The notes under the pieces: generated by a model
Databases searched by the model: none
Told to the model about the DNA's origin: nothing
What the model saw: the letters and a program-made list of their open reading frames with translations, nothing else
Source of the DNA: Microbacterium sp. 1.5R
GTDB taxonomy: Bacteria > Actinomycetota > Actinomycetes > Actinomycetales > Microbacteriaceae
Direction of reading: 5' to 3'
NCBI RefSeq assembly: GCF_001889265.1
Contig: NZ_CP018151.1
Coordinates: forward strand, 620,001-684,000
DNA: 64,000 nucleotides
Program-made: the position numbers and the translations under genes
Part shown: positions 1 to 8,214 of the stretch, piece by piece
Position numbering within the stretch: position 1 is the stretch's first letter
Layout: each line of letters starts with the position of its first letter

Positions 1-1710
1 CGCCGAGTAGGCGATGTTGTTGGGGCCGGCGAAGACGGAGTTCTTCGACGAGATGTAGATGATGTCGCCGCCGAGCTTCTGGTCGATCAGCACGCGGGCC
101 GCGGCCTTCGACACGAGGAACGAGCCCTTGGCCATGACGTCGTGCTGCAGATCCCAGTCCTTCTCGGTGGTCTCGAGCAGCGGCTTCGACAGCGAGAGAC
201 CGGCGTTGTTGACGACGAGGTCGACGCCGCCGAACGCGAGCACGGCGTCGTTCAGCGCCGCCTGGATGGCATCCGCATCGGCGACGTTCGCCGCGACGCC
301 GATCGCGACGTCGGTGCTGCCCAGCTCGGCGGCGGCCGCCTGTGCCTTCTCGAGGTCGAGGTCGGCGATGACGACGCAGGCGCCCTCTGCGGCGAGGCGG
401 GTGGCGATGGCCTTGCCGATGCCGCTGGCGGCTCCGGTGACGAAGGCGATGCGTCCCTGGTGCGACTTCGGCTTCGGCATGCGCTGCAGCTTGGCCTCTT
501 CGAGCGCCCAGTACTCGATGTCGAACTTCTCGGCGTCAGAGATGGGCGAGTAGGTCGACAGTGCCTCGGCGCCGCGCATGACGTTGATCGCGTTGACGTA
601 GAACTCACCGGCGACGCGGGCGGTCTGCTTGTTGGCGCCGTAGGAGAACATTCCGATGCCGGGCACGAGCACGATGAGCGGGTCGGCGCCGCGGATCGCG
701 GGCGACTCGGCGGTCGCGTGCGCGTCGTAGTAGGCCTGGTAGTCGGCGCGGTACTCGGTGTGCAGTTCGTGCAGACGGGCGATCTGCTCATCGGCGGATG
801 CCGTGACCGGCAGGTCGAGGATCAGCGGCTTGACCTTGGTGCGCAGGAAGTGGTCGGGGCAGCTCGTGCCGAGAGCCGCGAGTTCAGGGGCGCGCTCGGA
901 GGCGAGGAAGTCGAGGACGACGTCGGAGTCGGTGAAGTGGCCGACCATCGGCTTGTCGGTCGACGCGATCCCGCGAATGGTGCCGGCGAGGGTCGCTGCG
1001 CGCTCACGCCGCTCGGCCTCGGGGAGTGCCTCGAAGCCGGCACGGACGCCGCCGAACGGATCGGCCTTGCCGTTGGCCTCGATGTAGGCGGCCGCGGTGT
1101 CGATGATCCAGAGGGAGTTGGCTTCGGCCTCCTCCGACGTGTCGCCCCAGGCGGTGATGCCGTGGCCGCCGAGGATCGTGCCGATGGCCTGCGGGTTCTT
1201 CGCCTTGATGGTGGCGATGTCGAGTCCGAGCTGGAATCCGGGGCGACGCCACGGAACCCACACGACCTTGTCGCCGAAGATCTTCGCCGTCAGCTCTTCG
1301 CCGTCGGCCGCGGTGGCGATCGCGATGCCCGAGTCGGGGTGCAGGTGGTCGACGTGCGCGGCGTCGACGAGCCCGTGCATCGCGGTGTCGATCGACGGAG
1401 CTGCACCGCCCTTGCCGTGCAGGCAGTAGTCGAACGCGGCGACCATCTCGTCCTCACGGTCGAGGCCCGGGTAGACGTCGACGAGTGCGCGCATGCGGTC
1501 GAGGCGCAGCACGGCGAGACCCTGCTCTGTGAGCGTGCCGAGGTCTCCACCCGAACCCTTGACCCACATCAGCTCGACGGGCTGACCCGTGACGGGGTCG
1601 GTCTCCGTGCCCTTCGCCGACGTGTTGCCACCGGCGTAGTTGGTGTTCTTCGGGTCGGCGCCCAGGCGGTTCGACCGCTCGATGAGGGCGGCGGCGGTGG
1701 GGTTGGTCAT
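1..1710 (-). CDS. rhaD: Bifunctional rhamnulose-1-phosphate aldolase / short-chain dehydrogenase (C-terminus cut by window edge)
   Basis: The N-terminal part (residues 1 to about 415) is a class II aldolase domain. From about residue 417 an SDR domain begins, with the nucleotide motif TGAASGIG near residue 423. The sequence leaves the window in the middle of the catalytic YSxSK region after codon 570; family members are about 680 residues. Known members split L-rhamnulose-1-P into DHAP and L-lactaldehyde and oxidise the lactaldehyde. The ATG at 1708-1710 overlaps the stop of the upstream hydrolase (ATGA), so the two are translationally coupled. It is the last visible gene of the leftward rhaM-rhaI-hydrolase operon. 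A rhamnulokinase is not visible and may lie beyond the left edge. Confidence 0.9.
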   Translation of the reverse strand, partial: MTNPTAAALIERSNRLGADPKNTNYAGGNTSAKGTETDPVTGQPVELMWVKGSGGDLGTLTEQGLAVLRLDRMRALVDVYPGLDREDEMVAAFDYCLHGKGGAAPSIDTAMHGLVDAAHVDHLHPDSGIAIATAADGEELTAKIFGDKVVWVPWRRPGFQLGLDIATIKAKNPQAIGTILGGHGITAWGDTSEEAEANSLWIIDTAAAYIEANGKADPFGGVRAGFEALPEAERRERAATLAGTIRGIASTDKPMVGHFTDSDVVLDFLASERAPELAALGTSCPDHFLRTKVKPLILDLPVTASADEQIARLHELHTEYRADYQAYYDAHATAESPAIRGADPLIVLVPGIGMFSYGANKQTARVAGEFYVNAINVMRGAEALSTYSPISDAEKFDIEYWALEEAKLQRMPKPKSHQGRIAFVTGAASGIGKAIATRLAAEGACVVIADLDLEKAQAAAAELGSTDVAIGVAANVADADAIQAALNDAVLAFGGVDLVVNNAGLSLSKPLLETTEKDWDLQHDVMAKGSFLVSKAAARVLIDQKLGGDIIYISSKNSVFAGPNNIAYSA

Positions 1711-2561
1711 GGCTGTTCCCTGTTCTGTGGAGACGTGGCGAGGATGCGGGCGGCGAAGCGGTCGATCGATGCTGTCGCTGCCGCGAGTTCGGGCTGATTG
1801 AGGTGGCCGTGGCGGGTGCCCGCCTCGGTCGAGATGTCGATTTCGACGCCCGCGTCGCGCAGCAGGGCGCCGAACGCCTCGCCGGAGACACGGAGCTCGT
1901 CGACCTCGCCGTTGATCATGATCGTGGCGGGGAAATGCGAGAGCTGGGCGGGGGACGCGGTGCCGGGCACGGCGTAGACGTCGCCACCGTCGACCGGTCC
2001 GCCGAGGTAGTTCTCGTACATGCCGCGCACCGGGTCGGGGCCGAACACGTCGGCATCGGGGTCCGCGTCGAGAGCGGCGCGCAGCGCAGCATCCGGGGCT
2101 GCCTGCACGGCGTGGAGCGTCGGATAGGCGAGCACCGCGAGCGCAGGGAAGGGCCCGGGACCGTGACTGAGGCGCAGTGCCGCGCCGGCCGCGAGGTTGC
2201 CGCCGGCGCTCGCTCCGCCGATCGACCACGGCCCCTCGGTGAGGCCGGAGTGGACCGCCCAACGGAATGCGGCCTCGACCTCCTCGGAGGCGACCGGGTA
2301 GTGCACGCCCTCTCGCTCGGGTGCCCCGGCTGCCGCAGCCCAGGTGCGAGGGAAGGGAGCCAGCGCGTAGTCGACCGACACCACGGCGATGCCGCGCTCG
2401 GCGAAGCTCTGCGCGACCCAGTCGGCCTCCGGCATGTCGATCTCACCGGCGGCGAACCCTCCGCCGTGCACCCAGACGAGTCCGGGGCCGACGGGAGAGG
2501 TCGGGGTGTACACCCGCACGCGCAGCGGTCCGTGCGGTCCGTCGAGCACCTGCTCGTTCAC
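1707..2561 (-). CDS. Alpha/beta hydrolase (HSL-type esterase family)
   Basis: The 284-residue protein has the oxyanion-hole motif HGGGFAAG at residues 32-39, a nucleophile elbow GASAG with Ser118, and likely Asp221 and His251 or His253 to complete the triad. This is the pattern of hormone-sensitive-lipase type carboxylesterases. No signal peptide is seen, so it is probably cytoplasmic. It lies in the rhamnose operon between rhaI and the bifunctional aldolase, and its stop overlaps the aldolase start by 4 bases. From context it may deacylate rhamnose esters or glycosides taken up by the cell; that substrate is an inference. A 14-bp hairpin precedes the gene. Confidence 0.8.
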   Translation of the reverse strand: MNEQVLDGPHGPLRVRVYTPTSPVGPGLVWVHGGGFAAGEIDMPEADWVAQSFAERGIAVVSVDYALAPFPRTWAAAAGAPEREGVHYPVASEEVEAAFRWAVHSGLTEGPWSIGGASAGGNLAAGAALRLSHGPGPFPALAVLAYPTLHAVQAAPDAALRAALDADPDADVFGPDPVRGMYENYLGGPVDGGDVYAVPGTASPAQLSHFPATIMINGEVDELRVSGEAFGALLRDAGVEIDISTEAGTRHGHLNQPELAAATASIDRFAARILATSPQNREQP

Positions 2562-2585
2562 GGTGTCATCCGTTCTGTCGGGGGG

Positions 2586-2621
2586 CGTCGGGATGCGGGG
2601 ATCGGCTCCCGCATCCCGACG
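2586..2621 (-). terminator. Intercistronic 14-bp hairpin between rhaI and the hydrolase gene
   Basis: Perfect inverted repeat: arms 2586-2599 and 2608-2621 with an 8-base loop and no U-run. It lies just after the rhaI stop, inside the operon. It could be a partial terminator or a 3' barrier that stabilises the rhaM-rhaI part of the message. Confidence 0.6.
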
Positions 2622-2636
2622 GGTCGGGGTGCGGGC

Positions 2637-3803
2637 TCAGGCGCCCCAGCCGGCCTGCACGCCACCGACGCGGTCGGCGGCGATCTTCTGCTGGTAGCCC
2701 GACTCGGCGTAGGCCGCCATCGGGTCGGCTGCGAGGCCGCGCGACTCTCGCCATTCGGCGAGCGCGGGGCGCACGTCGGTGTAGAACGCGTCCATGAAGA
2801 CGGCGTTGGCGGCGAGCACGTCGCCGGACTTCTGCGCCGCGGTCAGGGCGTCGCGGTCGACGATCAGCGCACGCGCCGTCATCTCCTGCACGTTGAGCAC
2901 CGAGCGGATCTGACCGGGGATCTTGTCCTCGACGTTGTGGCACTGGTCGAGCATGAACGCCACATCGGGGTTGTTCAGGCCGCCGCCGCGCACGACCTCG
3001 AACAGGATGCGGAACAGTTGGAAGGGATCGGCCGCGCCCACGATGAGATCGTCGTCGGCGTAGAAGCGCGAGTTGAAATCGAACGACCCGAGCTTGCCGA
3101 GGCGCAGCAGCTGCATGACGATGAACTCGATGTTGGTGCCGGGTGCGTGGTGGCCCGTGTCGAGGCACACCATGGCCTTGTCGCCGAGGGACGAGACCTG
3201 GGCGTAGGACGTGCCCCAGTCGGGAACATCGGTGTGGTAGAACGCCGGCTCGAAGAACTTGTACTCGAGCACGAGGCGCTGGTCGTCGCCGAGGCGTGCG
3301 TAGATCTGCTGCAGCGACTCCTGCAGGCGGTCCTGACGGCCGCGCAGGTCGGCCTGCCCCGGGTAGTTCGAGCCCTCGGCGAGCCAGATCTTCAGGTCGC
3401 GGCTGCCCGTGGCATCCATCACGTCGATGCAGGCGAGGTGGTGGTCGATCGCCTTCTGGCGGATCGACGGGTCTTCGTGGGTCAGCGCGCCGAACTTGTA
3501 GTCGTCGTCCTGGAACGTGTTGGAGTTGATGGTGCCCAGGGTCACGCCGAGGTCCTCGGCGTGCTTGCGCAGGTCGGAGAACGAGTCGACCAGGTCCCAC
3601 GGGATGTGCAGGGCGACCGAGGGTGCGAGCGCCGTGTACTTGTTCACCTGCGCGGCATCCGCGATCTTCTCCCACGGGTCGCGGGGCGTGCCGGGCGTGC
3701 CGAACACCTTGAAGCGCGTGCCGGAGTTGCCGAACGCCCAGCTGGGGAGTTCGATGCCCTGCTGTTCGAGGGCGGCGAGGTTGTCGGACGAGAGGATGCT
3801 CAT
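2637..3803 (-). CDS. rhaI: L-rhamnose isomerase (RhaI type)
   Basis: A 388-residue TIM-barrel sugar isomerase that converts L-rhamnose to L-rhamnulose. It resembles the RhaI/Pseudomonas stutzeri type rather than E. coli RhaA. Typical metal-site and active-site segments are present: LEYKFFEP, CLDTGHHAPGTN and DFNSRFYADDD. The length is usual for the family. The start overlaps the stop of rhaM by 4 bases (ATGA at 3800-3803), which gives translational coupling. The operon order mutarotase, isomerase, hydrolase, aldolase matches the first steps of the phosphorylating rhamnose pathway apart from the kinase. Confidence 0.93.
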   Translation of the reverse strand: MSILSSDNLAALEQQGIELPSWAFGNSGTRFKVFGTPGTPRDPWEKIADAAQVNKYTALAPSVALHIPWDLVDSFSDLRKHAEDLGVTLGTINSNTFQDDDYKFGALTHEDPSIRQKAIDHHLACIDVMDATGSRDLKIWLAEGSNYPGQADLRGRQDRLQESLQQIYARLGDDQRLVLEYKFFEPAFYHTDVPDWGTSYAQVSSLGDKAMVCLDTGHHAPGTNIEFIVMQLLRLGKLGSFDFNSRFYADDDLIVGAADPFQLFRILFEVVRGGGLNNPDVAFMLDQCHNVEDKIPGQIRSVLNVQEMTARALIVDRDALTAAQKSGDVLAANAVFMDAFYTDVRPALAEWRESRGLAADPMAAYAESGYQQKIAADRVGGVQAGWGA

Positions 3804-4192
3804 GAGGCGCTGCCTTCGGTGTCGGTGCGGTTGTCGATGTCTGATGCGGGGGAGTCGCCGGCGTCGGCGAGCTGGTCTTCGAGGTGGAACACCTCGGCGA
3901 GTGCGGTGGCGGCCTGGTCGGGGCGTCCGTCGAGACCGATGAAGAATCGGCTCATCTCGGACTCCCAGCGCGCGGCGACGGGGGAGGCGGCGAGATACGC
4001 CTGGGCGGCGGCATCGTCGTCGGTCTCGTAGTAGCCGACGAGCGTGCCGCCCTCGGCGAGGAACAGCGAGTAGTTGCGGCGGCCGGCTGCCGCGATCTCG
4101 CCCAGCATCTCGGGCCAGACCGGCGAGTGACGGGCGAGGTATTCGTCGAGCAGTTCAGGACGCACCTGCAACTGGAACGCGACGCGGGTCAT
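3800..4192 (-). CDS. rhaM: L-rhamnose mutarotase
   Basis: A 130-residue RhaM-family protein that interconverts alpha and beta L-rhamnose before isomerisation. The core (residues 1 to about 105) has the family features RPELLDEYLARH, WPEM, RNYSLFL and a C-terminal MSRFF. About 25 further acidic residues form a C-terminal extension not usual for the roughly 104-residue family. The start ATG at 4190-4192 has an AGAGAG-type ribosome site about 8 bases upstream. Longer upstream starts would run through the promoter and operator. First gene of the rha operon, under a strong promoter with a LacI-type operator. Confidence 0.9.
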   Translation of the reverse strand: MTRVAFQLQVRPELLDEYLARHSPVWPEMLGEIAAAGRRNYSLFLAEGGTLVGYYETDDDAAAQAYLAASPVAARWESEMSRFFIGLDGRPDQAATALAEVFHLEDQLADAGDSPASDIDNRTDTEGSAS

Positions 4193-4219
4193 GATGGTTC
4201 TCTCTTCATCGAGCGGATT

Positions 4220-4237
4220 TTGAATCGTTTCATTCAA
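4220..4237 (-). promoter_or_regulatory. LacI-type operator of the rha operon
   Basis: Inverted repeat with arms TTGAAT and ATTCAA around a 6-base centre. Read on the minus strand its core is TGAAACGATTCA, matching the LacI/GalR pattern AANCGNTT. It begins immediately downstream of the predicted transcription start, ideal for repression. The operator at 9174-9183 shares the half-site sequence. Confidence 0.7.
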
Positions 4238-4244
4238 TGTCTCA

Positions 4245-4273
4245 ACCCTAGACACGGGCGAGCGACGTGTCAA
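4245..4273 (-). promoter_or_regulatory. Promoter of rhaM-rhaI operon
   Basis: On the minus strand, TTGACA (4273-4268) and TAGGGT (4250-4245) are separated by exactly 17 bases, a near-consensus housekeeping promoter. The predicted start of transcription is about 4238, at the edge of the operator. Confidence 0.75.
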
Positions 4274-4287
4274 GCGAGCGTCGGCGG

Positions 4288-5253
4288 TCACACGGCGGTG
4301 ATGACCGCGTTGTCGAGCTGATCGGCGTCCACGCCCGGGCGCACGGCCGCGTTCGTGAGCAGCACCCAGCAGACGCCCGCCGTCGGGTGCACCCAGAACT
4401 CCGTGCCCGCCCACCCGCCGTGGCCGAAGACGTCACGGTCCACCAGCCCCGGCGCTCGTGAGCGCAGGTTGAACGTGAAGCCCCAGTCCTGACCGCGCTC
4501 AGAGGGGTACGGGTCGAGGCGGGGGATCGCGCCGGTCAGCGGGCGGAGCATCATGGCCAGTCCCGCCGGAGACAGGATGCCGTCTTTCGCGCCCTGGCCG
4601 ATGCGCAGCAGCTCGGCGCCGAGGTGCAGGAGATCCTCGGCTCTGCCCAGGAGTCCTGCGCCGGGAGCACGCGTGGCGTGGAACCGGTCGAGGTCGAGTC
4701 CGCCGGCCGCGGCATCCGGAACCCCGAGGGACTCGCTCGGGTCGAGGGTCAGGCTGATCGCGCCGATGCGATGCGCCCAGTCGAATGTGCCGGCATCCCA
4801 GGTCGAACCGGTCGCGTGCTCGATCAGCGCCGCGATCCCCTCGAAGGCCAGGGTGGAATACCGCGACGCGGTGCCGGCGGCGAAGTCCCGCCCCTGGCTG
4901 AGCAGCTCGTCGCGCAGCGGAAGCGCGGTGTCGAGAGCCGGCTCGGAGATCCCCGAGGTGTGGGATGCCAGGTGCCACAGCCGCACGATGTCGTCACGAG
5001 AGGTGCCGAACTGCGGCAGGGCGTCGGCGAGCGGAGTGTTCGGGGTGAGCAGACCCCTCTCGATGGCGCGCGTCGCCGTGATGCCGGTGAGCACCTTCGT
5101 GATCGAGAACAGCGGGTAGACGGCATCCGTCGCGGCCCCGAAGCCCTCGAGGTCGACGATCCCGTCGGCGGTGGCCATGCCGAGCACGGCTGTCGGCAGG
5201 CGCTCCGCCTGCACGTGACCACGTGCCCAGTCGAATGCTGCGTCGAAGGTCAT
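4288..5253 (-). CDS. Serine hydrolase, beta-lactamase/penicillin-binding family (class C type)
   Basis: A 321-residue protein with the three serine-hydrolase motifs: SITK (Ser50, Lys53), YST (Tyr132) and HGG (278-280). This is the beta-lactamase superfamily (Pfam Beta-lactamase), which includes esterases, D-aminopeptidases and peptidases. No signal peptide is seen, which argues against a resistance enzyme. The start at 5253 was chosen because AGGAG lies 7 bases upstream; an extension to 5325 would lack one. Its stop is about 95 bases from rhaM and the rha promoter lies between them. The substrate is unknown; a role on esterified sugars is possible from context only. Confidence 0.8.
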   Translation of the reverse strand: MTFDAAFDWARGHVQAERLPTAVLGMATADGIVDLEGFGAATDAVYPLFSITKVLTGITATRAIERGLLTPNTPLADALPQFGTSRDDIVRLWHLASHTSGISEPALDTALPLRDELLSQGRDFAAGTASRYSTLAFEGIAALIEHATGSTWDAGTFDWAHRIGAISLTLDPSESLGVPDAAAGGLDLDRFHATRAPGAGLLGRAEDLLHLGAELLRIGQGAKDGILSPAGLAMMLRPLTGAIPRLDPYPSERGQDWGFTFNLRSRAPGLVDRDVFGHGGWAGTEFWVHPTAGVCWVLLTNAAVRPGVDADQLDNAVITAV

Positions 5254-5283
5254 GGCTGCTCCTGCTGATTCGGATGGTCGCGC

Positions 5284-5312
5284 TTCCCAGACGGGTGCGG
5301 TGACTCTACGAT
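5284..5312 (+). promoter_or_regulatory. Probable leaderless promoter of the ABC exporter gene
   Basis: TTCCCA (5284-5289) and TACGAT (5307-5312) are 17 bases apart. The hexamer ends 6 bases before the ATG at 5319 and no clear ribosome site exists, so transcription probably begins at or next to the start codon. Confidence 0.5.
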
Positions 5313-5318
5313 AGGACC

Positions 5319-7094
5319 ATGGCACAGAAAGCGCTTTCCCATCCGGCCGCGCTCATCGACGGTGATCACCCCACCCGCTCCGTGCTGCGCCTCGTCGCCC
5401 GCCGTCACTGGCGACTGACCTTCGCGATCACGGCCTTCGCGATCAAGGAGATCCCGCTCTGGTTCCTGCCGGTGATCACCGCCGCGATCATCGACGTCGT
5501 GGCGAGCGACGGCGATGTCACCGAGGTGCTGTGGTGGTTCGCGCTGGCCGCCGTGCTGCTGCTGCAGAACTACCCGAACCACATCATCTACACCCGCAAC
5601 TTCATGACCGTGGTGCGAGACCTCGGTGCCGATCTCCGCAACGCCCTCACCGCGCGACTGCAGAGCCTCTCGATCGGTTACCACACGAGGATGAGCTCGT
5701 CGATCGTGCAGACGAAGGTGGTGCGCGACGTCGAGAACGTCGAGCTCATGCTGCAGCAGGTCACGCATCCGCTCCTGTCGTCGACCATGGTGATGCTCGG
5801 CGCACTCAGCATGACGGCGGTCACCGTGCCGCAGTTCCTTCCCGTGTACGCCCTCGCCGTGCCGATCGCGATCGGCATCCGCTACGGCATGCGCAATCGA
5901 TCGCAGCGTCGCAACGAGGTCTTCCGGCGCGAGATCGAGACGCTGTCGGCCCGCGTCGGCGAGATGGCGTCGCTGATCCCGGTGACACGCGCTCACGGGC
6001 TCGAGGAGACGGCGATCAACCGCGTCGCGGGCGGGGCGGATGGCGTGCGCCGCGCCGGACTCGACCTCGACCTGCTGAACGGCCGGGTGGCCTCGATCTC
6101 CTGGGTCGCGATGCAGCTGCTCGGCGTCGCCTGCCTCATGCTCGCCGCCGTGTGCGCGCTCACCGGCTTCCTCCCGATCACGCCGGGCGAGGTCGTGATG
6201 CTCTCGAGCTACTTCACGCTGCTGACCGGCGGGCTCACCCAGCTGCTCATGCTCATTCCCGTCGGCGCCCGCGGGCTCGAGTCGGTGCGCTCGATCGCCG
6301 AGGTGCTGCAAGAGCCCGACATCGAGCAGAACTCCGGCAAGCGCGTCGTCTCGGCGGTCGCCGGCGAGATCGTGCTCGATTCTGCGACGCATCGCTACGC
6401 GGATGCCGACGACGACGCCCTGTTCGAGATCGATCTGCGGATCGCCCCCGGCGAGACGGTCGCCTTCGTGGGATCGTCGGGCTCGGGCAAGTCGACCCTC
6501 CTGAACCTCGTGCTCGGATTCGTCCGTCCGACGAGCGGCCGCATCGTGCTCGACGGCGCCGACATGCAGGAGCTCGACCTGCGCACAGTGCGCCGGTCGA
6601 TCTCGGTCGTGCCGCAGGAGTCGGTGCTGTTCGAGGGATCGGTCTTCGACAACATCGCCTACGGCATGCCCGACGTCACGCCCGATCGCGTCGAACAGGC
6701 GCTGCGAGACGCCAACGCGTGGGAGTTCGTGAGCGAGCAGTCGCAGGGGTGGGACACGGTGGTCGGCGAGCGCGGAGCGCGCCTCTCGGGTGGTCAGCGC
6801 CAGCGTCTGGCGATCGCCCGCGCGCTCGTGCGCGATCCGCGGATCCTGCTGCTCGACGAGGCGACGAGCGCGCTCGACCCCGAGTCCGAGGGACTCGTCA
6901 AAGAGGCCCTCGAACGGCTCATGCGCGGTCGCACGACGCTCGTGGTCGCGCACCGGCTGTCGACGATCCGGCAGGCCGATCGCATCGTCGTGCTCGAGCA
7001 CGGACGTATCGTCGAACAGGGCTCGCACGACGAGCTGCTCGCCGCCGACGGGCGATACGCCCGCCTGCACCTGGTGCAGAACGGCATCAGATGA
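5319..7094 (+). CDS. ABC exporter half-transporter (fused membrane and ATPase domains)
   Basis: A 591-residue type IV ABC exporter. The N-terminal half (about 1-330) is a six-helix membrane domain. The ATPase domain has Walker A GSSGSGKST near residue 385, signature LSGGQRQR near 489 and Walker B ILLLDEATSALD near 509. It should act as a homodimer or with a partner encoded elsewhere. It is followed 28 bases later by an oxidoreductase gene and then a glycosidase gene. The substrate cannot be read from sequence; the setting in a sugar region suggests an oligosaccharide or glycoside-related compound. A LacI-type palindrome overlaps codons 3-7. Confidence 0.88.
   Translation: MAQKALSHPAALIDGDHPTRSVLRLVARRHWRLTFAITAFAIKEIPLWFLPVITAAIIDVVASDGDVTEVLWWFALAAVLLLQNYPNHIIYTRNFMTVVRDLGADLRNALTARLQSLSIGYHTRMSSSIVQTKVVRDVENVELMLQQVTHPLLSSTMVMLGALSMTAVTVPQFLPVYALAVPIAIGIRYGMRNRSQRRNEVFRREIETLSARVGEMASLIPVTRAHGLEETAINRVAGGADGVRRAGLDLDLLNGRVASISWVAMQLLGVACLMLAAVCALTGFLPITPGEVVMLSSYFTLLTGGLTQLLMLIPVGARGLESVRSIAEVLQEPDIEQNSGKRVVSAVAGEIVLDSATHRYADADDDALFEIDLRIAPGETVAFVGSSGSGKSTLLNLVLGFVRPTSGRIVLDGADMQELDLRTVRRSISVVPQESVLFEGSVFDNIAYGMPDVTPDRVEQALRDANAWEFVSEQSQGWDTVVGERGARLSGGQRQRLAIARALVRDPRILLLDEATSALDPESEGLVKEALERLMRGRTTLVVAHRLSTIRQADRIVVLEHGRIVEQGSHDELLAADGRYARLHLVQNGIR
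5327..5338 (+). promoter_or_regulatory. LacI-type operator overlapping the start of the ABC exporter gene
   Basis: The perfect 12-bp palindrome GAAAGCGCTTTC has the LacI-family core AANCGNTT. It lies 8 bases inside the coding sequence, which for a leaderless transcript is right at the start of transcription. A near copy occurs at 17463-17474. Confidence 0.5.
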
Positions 7095-7122
7095 CCCCGG
7101 CTCAGCGTCCTGAGGAGGAACG

Positions 7123-8214
7123 ATGACAACCGAGAAGACCCTTCGCGCGGCCCTGGTCGGCACCGGGGCGGTGGCGAACGCGCACGCCCGCGCGGTCGCC
7201 GCGTACCCGCGCGCCGAGCTCGTCGCCGTCGCCGACCTCAGCCGGGAGAAGGCGCAGGAGTTCGCCGGCCGATACGGCATCGATGCCGCCTACGGCGACC
7301 TCGACGAGATGCTCGCCGCCGAGCACCCCGACGTCATGCTCATCTGCACGCCGCCCGGGCCGCACCGTTCGCAGTCGCTCGCAGCCTTCGCAGCCGGCGC
7401 GCATGTGATCGTCGAGAAGCCGCCGGCACCGTCGCTCGACGAGCTCGACGAGATGCGCGCGGCGGCCGAGGCCGCGGGCAGGCAGCTGGCGGTCGTCTTC
7501 CAGCAGCGCACCGGCACGGCCGCGGCGCACGTGCGCGGGCTGCTGCAGAGCGGAGCCCTCGGCCGCCCGCTCGTCGCCGTGTGTCAGACGCTCTGGTTCC
7601 GTGACGCCGGCTACTTCGCGGTGCCGTGGCGCGGCAAGTGGGAGACGGAGGGCGGCGGAACGACCCTGGGCCACGGCATCCACCAGATCGACCTGCTCGC
7701 TCACCTGCTGGGCGACTGGTCGTCGGTGCAGGGCAGGCTCTGGCGGCTCGACCGCGAGACCGAGACCGAGGACGTCTCGACCGCGACCATCGTCTTCGGC
7801 CAGGGAGTGGTCGCGCAGCTCGTCACCAGTGCCGTGTCGCCGCGAGAGACGAGCTCGATCCGCATCGACACCCAGAAGGCCACGGTCACGGTCGACCACG
7901 TCTACGGCCACGGTCATGAGAACTGGCGGATCACCCCGGCGCCCGGCTTCGAGTCGGAGGCCGAGGGATGGGCGTTCCCGGATGCCGAGGAGCGCAGCGA
8001 CCACGAGCCGCTGCTGCGCGACGTGTTCGACGCTCTGCTCGAGGGCGCACCCCTGCCTCCTACCGCTGATGCGCCGGCGCGCTCACTCGAGATCGTGGCG
8101 GCCATCTACGCCTCGGCCGCTGCGGACGGCACGGTGATCACCCCCGAGCTGCTGGGCTCGCACCCCACGCACCGGGCCGGCTTCGCGAGTCCGGTCGCCG
8201 ATCTCCGCAGATGA
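7123..8214 (+). CDS. Gfo/Idh/MocA family NAD(P)-dependent oxidoreductase
   Basis: A 363-residue protein with an N-terminal Rossmann fold (GTGAVANAHARAV near residue 12), the family motif EKPPAPS near residue 103, and the C-terminal signature GGGTTLGHGIHQID. Such enzymes oxidise or reduce sugars, inositols or amino sugars at a ring hydroxyl. The start has GAGGAGGAA just upstream. The stop overlaps the start of the following beta-propeller glycosidase by 4 bases, so the two are made together. Some family members cleave glycosides by an oxidative route, which would fit this partner; the exact reaction is unknown. Confidence 0.85.
   Translation: MTTEKTLRAALVGTGAVANAHARAVAAYPRAELVAVADLSREKAQEFAGRYGIDAAYGDLDEMLAAEHPDVMLICTPPGPHRSQSLAAFAAGAHVIVEKPPAPSLDELDEMRAAAEAAGRQLAVVFQQRTGTAAAHVRGLLQSGALGRPLVAVCQTLWFRDAGYFAVPWRGKWETEGGGTTLGHGIHQIDLLAHLLGDWSSVQGRLWRLDRETETEDVSTATIVFGQGVVAQLVTSAVSPRETSSIRIDTQKATVTVDHVYGHGHENWRITPAPGFESEAEGWAFPDAEERSDHEPLLRDVFDALLEGAPLPPTADAPARSLEIVAAIYASAAADGTVITPELLGSHPTHRAGFASPVADLRR

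Noticed and set aside
142..1797. 551-codon rightward frame opposite the rhamnulose-1-P aldolase gene
   Set aside because: The antisense leftward frame encodes a clear aldolase/SDR protein; this frame has no family resemblance.
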